Of a stretch of 17,511 nt of DNA, positions 15,322 through 17,511 are shown one piece after another (positions within the stretch are counted from its first letter, which is position 1; every line of letters starts with the position of its first letter). The notes beneath the pieces are model-generated. The model had not been told where the DNA came from. It searched no databases and saw nothing but the letters and a program-made list of their open reading frames with translations. The stretch is from an uncultured Eggerthellaceae bacterium. Lineage in GTDB: Bacteria; Actinomycetota; Coriobacteriia; Coriobacteriales; Eggerthellaceae. Made by a program: the position numbers and the translations under genes. Where the stretch lies: positions 1 to 17,511 of the forward strand of contig CAJURO010000027.1 of NCBI GenBank assembly GCA_910588985.1, written 5' to 3'.

Positions 15322-17352
15322 ATGGCTGTGAGCAAGAACCCGTTTCTCTTTCGGAGCTTCTTCCGTTCCATCCAATTGATCCAAGTCTTTGACAGTGTGC
15401 CTGGGCGTATGATCTGCCGATTCTTCATCTCGTCATCTGCGCCAGAGATGGGAAAGCATCTTTCGTTCAAAACGCTCGAGGGTGAGCCTCTTGAGGCTGA
15501 GCCGATCGTTCTCGATGCCTTTTATGAGCGTCGCGGGTTCAAAACGCAGGGGTTCTCGGTCATCTCGGTCGAGCTTCCGCGAATGCGCCCTTTTGTCGTA
15601 ACGAGCAGAGGAGGCGCAGCATTCACGGTTACGCAGGAGATGCTCGAGAAGAAGGCGCATCAACGTGATTGCATGATGGTCAACCCCTCTATCGATGGTC
15701 TCTATCAGAAGTGGATGGACCAGATCGAACCTCCTGCGGGCTATTCACGGGAATGGGTGAGCAACCTTGCAAAGACGCCTCTTTTCAGCATCATCACACC
15801 GCTCTTCAACACTCCTGAGTCCTTTTTGCGGGAGATGATCGAGTCCGTATTGGCTCAAACCTATGAGAGATGGGAACTCGTTCTTGTGAACGCGAGTCCT
15901 GAGAATGCGCGCATGGATTCTATCCTTGGCGAGTATGACGATCCTCGCATTCGCGTCATCACGCTTGAGGAGAACAAGGGGATCGCTGCGAATACGAATG
16001 TGGGCATTCGCGAAGCAAAGGGCGAGTTTGTCTGCTTCCTCGATCATGACGATACCCTTGCGCCCGATATTCTGGCTGAGTATGCACGCGTGGCGAACAA
16101 GGATCCTGAAGTTGACCTCATGTATTGTGATGAGGACAGCCTCTCAGAAGGTGGAACAGAGCGATTCGACCCGCGTTTCAAGCCAGACCTTAATCGAGGG
16201 CTTCTCTGGTCAATTGACTACTTCCTTCATCTTCTTTGTGTGAGCAGGCGGGTTATCGAAGCTATCGATCTCTCTCCTGATGAGATGAGCGGCGCACAGG
16301 ATTATGACCTGTCCTTCAAAGCATCGGAGGTCGCTCGCTCCATACGGCATATCCCAAGGATCGGATACCACTGGCGAGATCATGATGGGTCATCTCGCGG
16401 GGGCCGCATTGATTGCGGGAAACCTTATCTTACTGAGGCGGGCATGAGGGCGATCAGGAGCCATTTCGCTCGATGTGGCATCAATGCAGATGTGGAACCA
16501 TCGCGCTATCTTGGAGCATTCAACATCTCTCCGCGCTTCGATCCGAGTCTTGAGGCTGCCCTTGTCGCCATCCCTGGGAGAGCGGGCACGCTTGCGAATC
16601 TGATCGACTCGTATCAAAGCTGTGCGATGCATGAGGATATGACGGTCTATTATGTTGACTCGAAGCCACAGCCCATTGCTGCATTGGATGCTGATATTCG
16701 CACGATAAGCGTCAACAAGCATTCATCCTTCGCGACGCGTGTGAACGCAGGCGTGCGCGCTGCCCGAGGCGATGTCATCATCCTTGCTTCGACAGATATC
16801 CGCTTCATGGAAGAGCATGATCTTGAGCTTCTTTGCGCAGGTGCCATTATGCCTGGTATCGGTACCGTGGCACCTCGTGCCGTCTTTGCAGATGGGCTTT
16901 TGCAGCATGCGGGCCTTTGCATTCATGAGGACGCCTCGATCGGCTATCTTAATCAGAACTTCACGACTGACATGGGTGGCGGCTACCACGGTACCGCAGA
17001 GTTCACCTGCGATTTCAGCGCTCTTGACCCCCAATGCATCGCATTCAGGAAGTCTGTCTTCGAGGAAGTTGGCGGTTTCGACGAAGCATATGATAACCCT
17101 GTTGTGGCGGGGGTTGATTTCTGCATCCGTCTTAGGCAAGCTGGGTACCGCATTCTTGGGTTGCCTGCCGTGAAGGTGACATCCTTCGCCCCCTTCGTAG
17201 ATAACCAACTACGTCGCGGTCTTATCAAAGGTGACGACATGCAAAGGCTCTGGCAGGTCTGGCCCGAAGAATATCGGCATGACGTCCTTGCCAACCCGAG
17301 CGTTGATATGAGCGATTCGTATTTCCATCTGAACGTGAAGGGCATCCATTAG
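15322..17352 (+). CDS. Two-domain GT2 glycosyltransferase, possible rhamnosyltransferase
   Basis: This 676-residue soluble or peripherally membrane-bound glycosyltransferase has three parts. Residues 1-150 form an uncharacterised N-terminal region. Residues 154-400 are a full GT2 domain: FSIITPLFNTPESFL, the metal motif DHDD at 241-244, YCDEDSLSEGG, FKPDL, GAQDYDL at 324-330 and GYHWRDHDGSS. Residues 410-676 are a second GT-A-like unit ending in GGFDEAYDNP and VDFCIRLRQAGYRI. In it the usual Asp-rich motif reads ASTDIRF (489-495), so activity there is doubtful. Such tandem GT2 proteins are common in O-antigen and wall rhamnan clusters. A dTDP-rhamnose donor is inferred from the operon. The ATG at 15322, 5 bp after the rfbC stop, was chosen over a TTG 13 codons upstream that has no ribosome site. 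Confidence 0.88.
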   Translation: MAVSKNPFLFRSFFRSIQLIQVFDSVPGRMICRFFISSSAPEMGKHLSFKTLEGEPLEAEPIVLDAFYERRGFKTQGFSVISVELPRMRPFVVTSRGGAAFTVTQEMLEKKAHQRDCMMVNPSIDGLYQKWMDQIEPPAGYSREWVSNLAKTPLFSIITPLFNTPESFLREMIESVLAQTYERWELVLVNASPENARMDSILGEYDDPRIRVITLEENKGIAANTNVGIREAKGEFVCFLDHDDTLAPDILAEYARVANKDPEVDLMYCDEDSLSEGGTERFDPRFKPDLNRGLLWSIDYFLHLLCVSRRVIEAIDLSPDEMSGAQDYDLSFKASEVARSIRHIPRIGYHWRDHDGSSRGGRIDCGKPYLTEAGMRAIRSHFARCGINADVEPSRYLGAFNISPRFDPSLEAALVAIPGRAGTLANLIDSYQSCAMHEDMTVYYVDSKPQPIAALDADIRTISVNKHSSFATRVNAGVRAARGDVIILASTDIRFMEEHDLELLCAGAIMPGIGTVAPRAVFADGLLQHAGLCIHEDASIGYLNQNFTTDMGGGYHGTAEFTCDFSALDPQCIAFRKSVFEEVGGFDEAYDNPVVAGVDFCIRLRQAGYRILGLPAVKVTSFAPFVDNQLRRGLIKGDDMQRLWQVWPEEYRHDVLANPSVDMSDSYFHLNVKGIH

Positions 17353-17511
17353 AAAAGGCTCTCGTAGTTCAGATCGAACGCATCGCACTTGAAGCTTACC
17401 CCATGATGAGCTCCTGAAGAGTTACCCCATAATAAGAAGAAAGCCTCGCCGCTTCAGGGTTATGTTTCAAAAAGTGTGCTCCCTGGAATTATTCACTGCC
17501 TGTATTCAGCG
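17353..17511. other. Gene-free right edge of the window
   Basis: No reading frame crosses these 159 bp on either strand. They hold the 26-bp-period repeat described separately and a CCTGAAG (17413-17419)/CTTCAGG (17452-17458) inverted pair with a 32-nt loop. No convincing terminator for the polysaccharide operon is visible. Confidence 0.6.
17389..17436. repeat. Two direct copies of a TTACCCCAT motif, 26-bp period
   Basis: TGAAG-C-TTACCCCATGATGAG and TGAAG-AG-TTACCCCATAATAAG follow one another, with TTACCCCAT at 17396-17404 and 17422-17430. On the minus strand they read ATGGGGTAA followed by a CTTCA-type tail. This is the style of the multiple terminal repeats of IS21-family elements, but no transposase gene is present in the window. 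Confidence 0.5.

Noticed and set aside
1..17511. CRISPR array, toxin-antitoxin pair or classical defence genes
   Set aside because: No regularly spaced repeat array was seen (the only spaced repeat is the two-copy motif at 17389-17436), and no gene matches these families. All coding space is explained by the listed genes.

Overview
The window looks like ordinary bacterial chromosome from a mid-GC organism. Lines counted by hand are about 52-57% GC in most genes. The mix is a Clostridia-type accessory gene set (zinc-ribbon membrane protein, DUF5685, short J-protein, PilT/GspF pseudopilin locus) together with an RmlB whose active-site region reads ESHNDNS, as I recall it in Actinomycetota. An anaerobic actinobacterium of the Coriobacteriia type is my best guess. 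This is inference from gene content and is not proven.

Layout. (1) Positions 1-3778, minus strand: four genes read leftward in close succession (zinc-ribbon membrane protein, DUF5685 protein, J-domain protein, LPG-synthase-TM/flippase-like membrane protein), followed by a tRNA-Pro(CGG) on the same strand. (2) Positions 3779-3929 form a divergent intergenic region. (3) Positions 3930-8147, plus strand: a compact type IV filament-like locus with a GspF/PilC platform protein, four small single-TM proteins (one DUF4860-like, the others pseudopilin-like) and a PilT ATPase. No PilB, prepilin peptidase, secretin or recognisable major pilin is present. (4) Positions 8221-17352, plus strand: a seven-gene surface-polysaccharide operon. 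It holds rfbA, rfbD and rfbB, then a polyprenyl-phosphate GT2 plus a YfhO-family membrane protein, then rfbC, then a two-domain GT2. Gaps are at most 9 nt or the genes overlap. (5) Positions 17353-17511 carry no gene but hold a 26-bp-period repeat that may be an insertion-sequence remnant.

How it works together. rfbABCD convert glucose-1-phosphate and dTTP to dTDP-L-rhamnose. The last GT2 is a likely user of it. The GT2 + YfhO pair resembles the CsbB/YfhO and GacI/GacL logic: a sugar is loaded on undecaprenyl phosphate inside the cell and transferred to a wall polymer outside. Its AT-richer composition and its position between rfbB and rfbC suggest it was acquired as a unit. The most unusual parts are the reduced PilT-driven filament locus, the GT2-YfhO insertion in the rhamnose operon, and the DUF5685/J-protein pair, whose motifs hint at an isoprenoid-synthase-like fold and a cysteine-rich tail.
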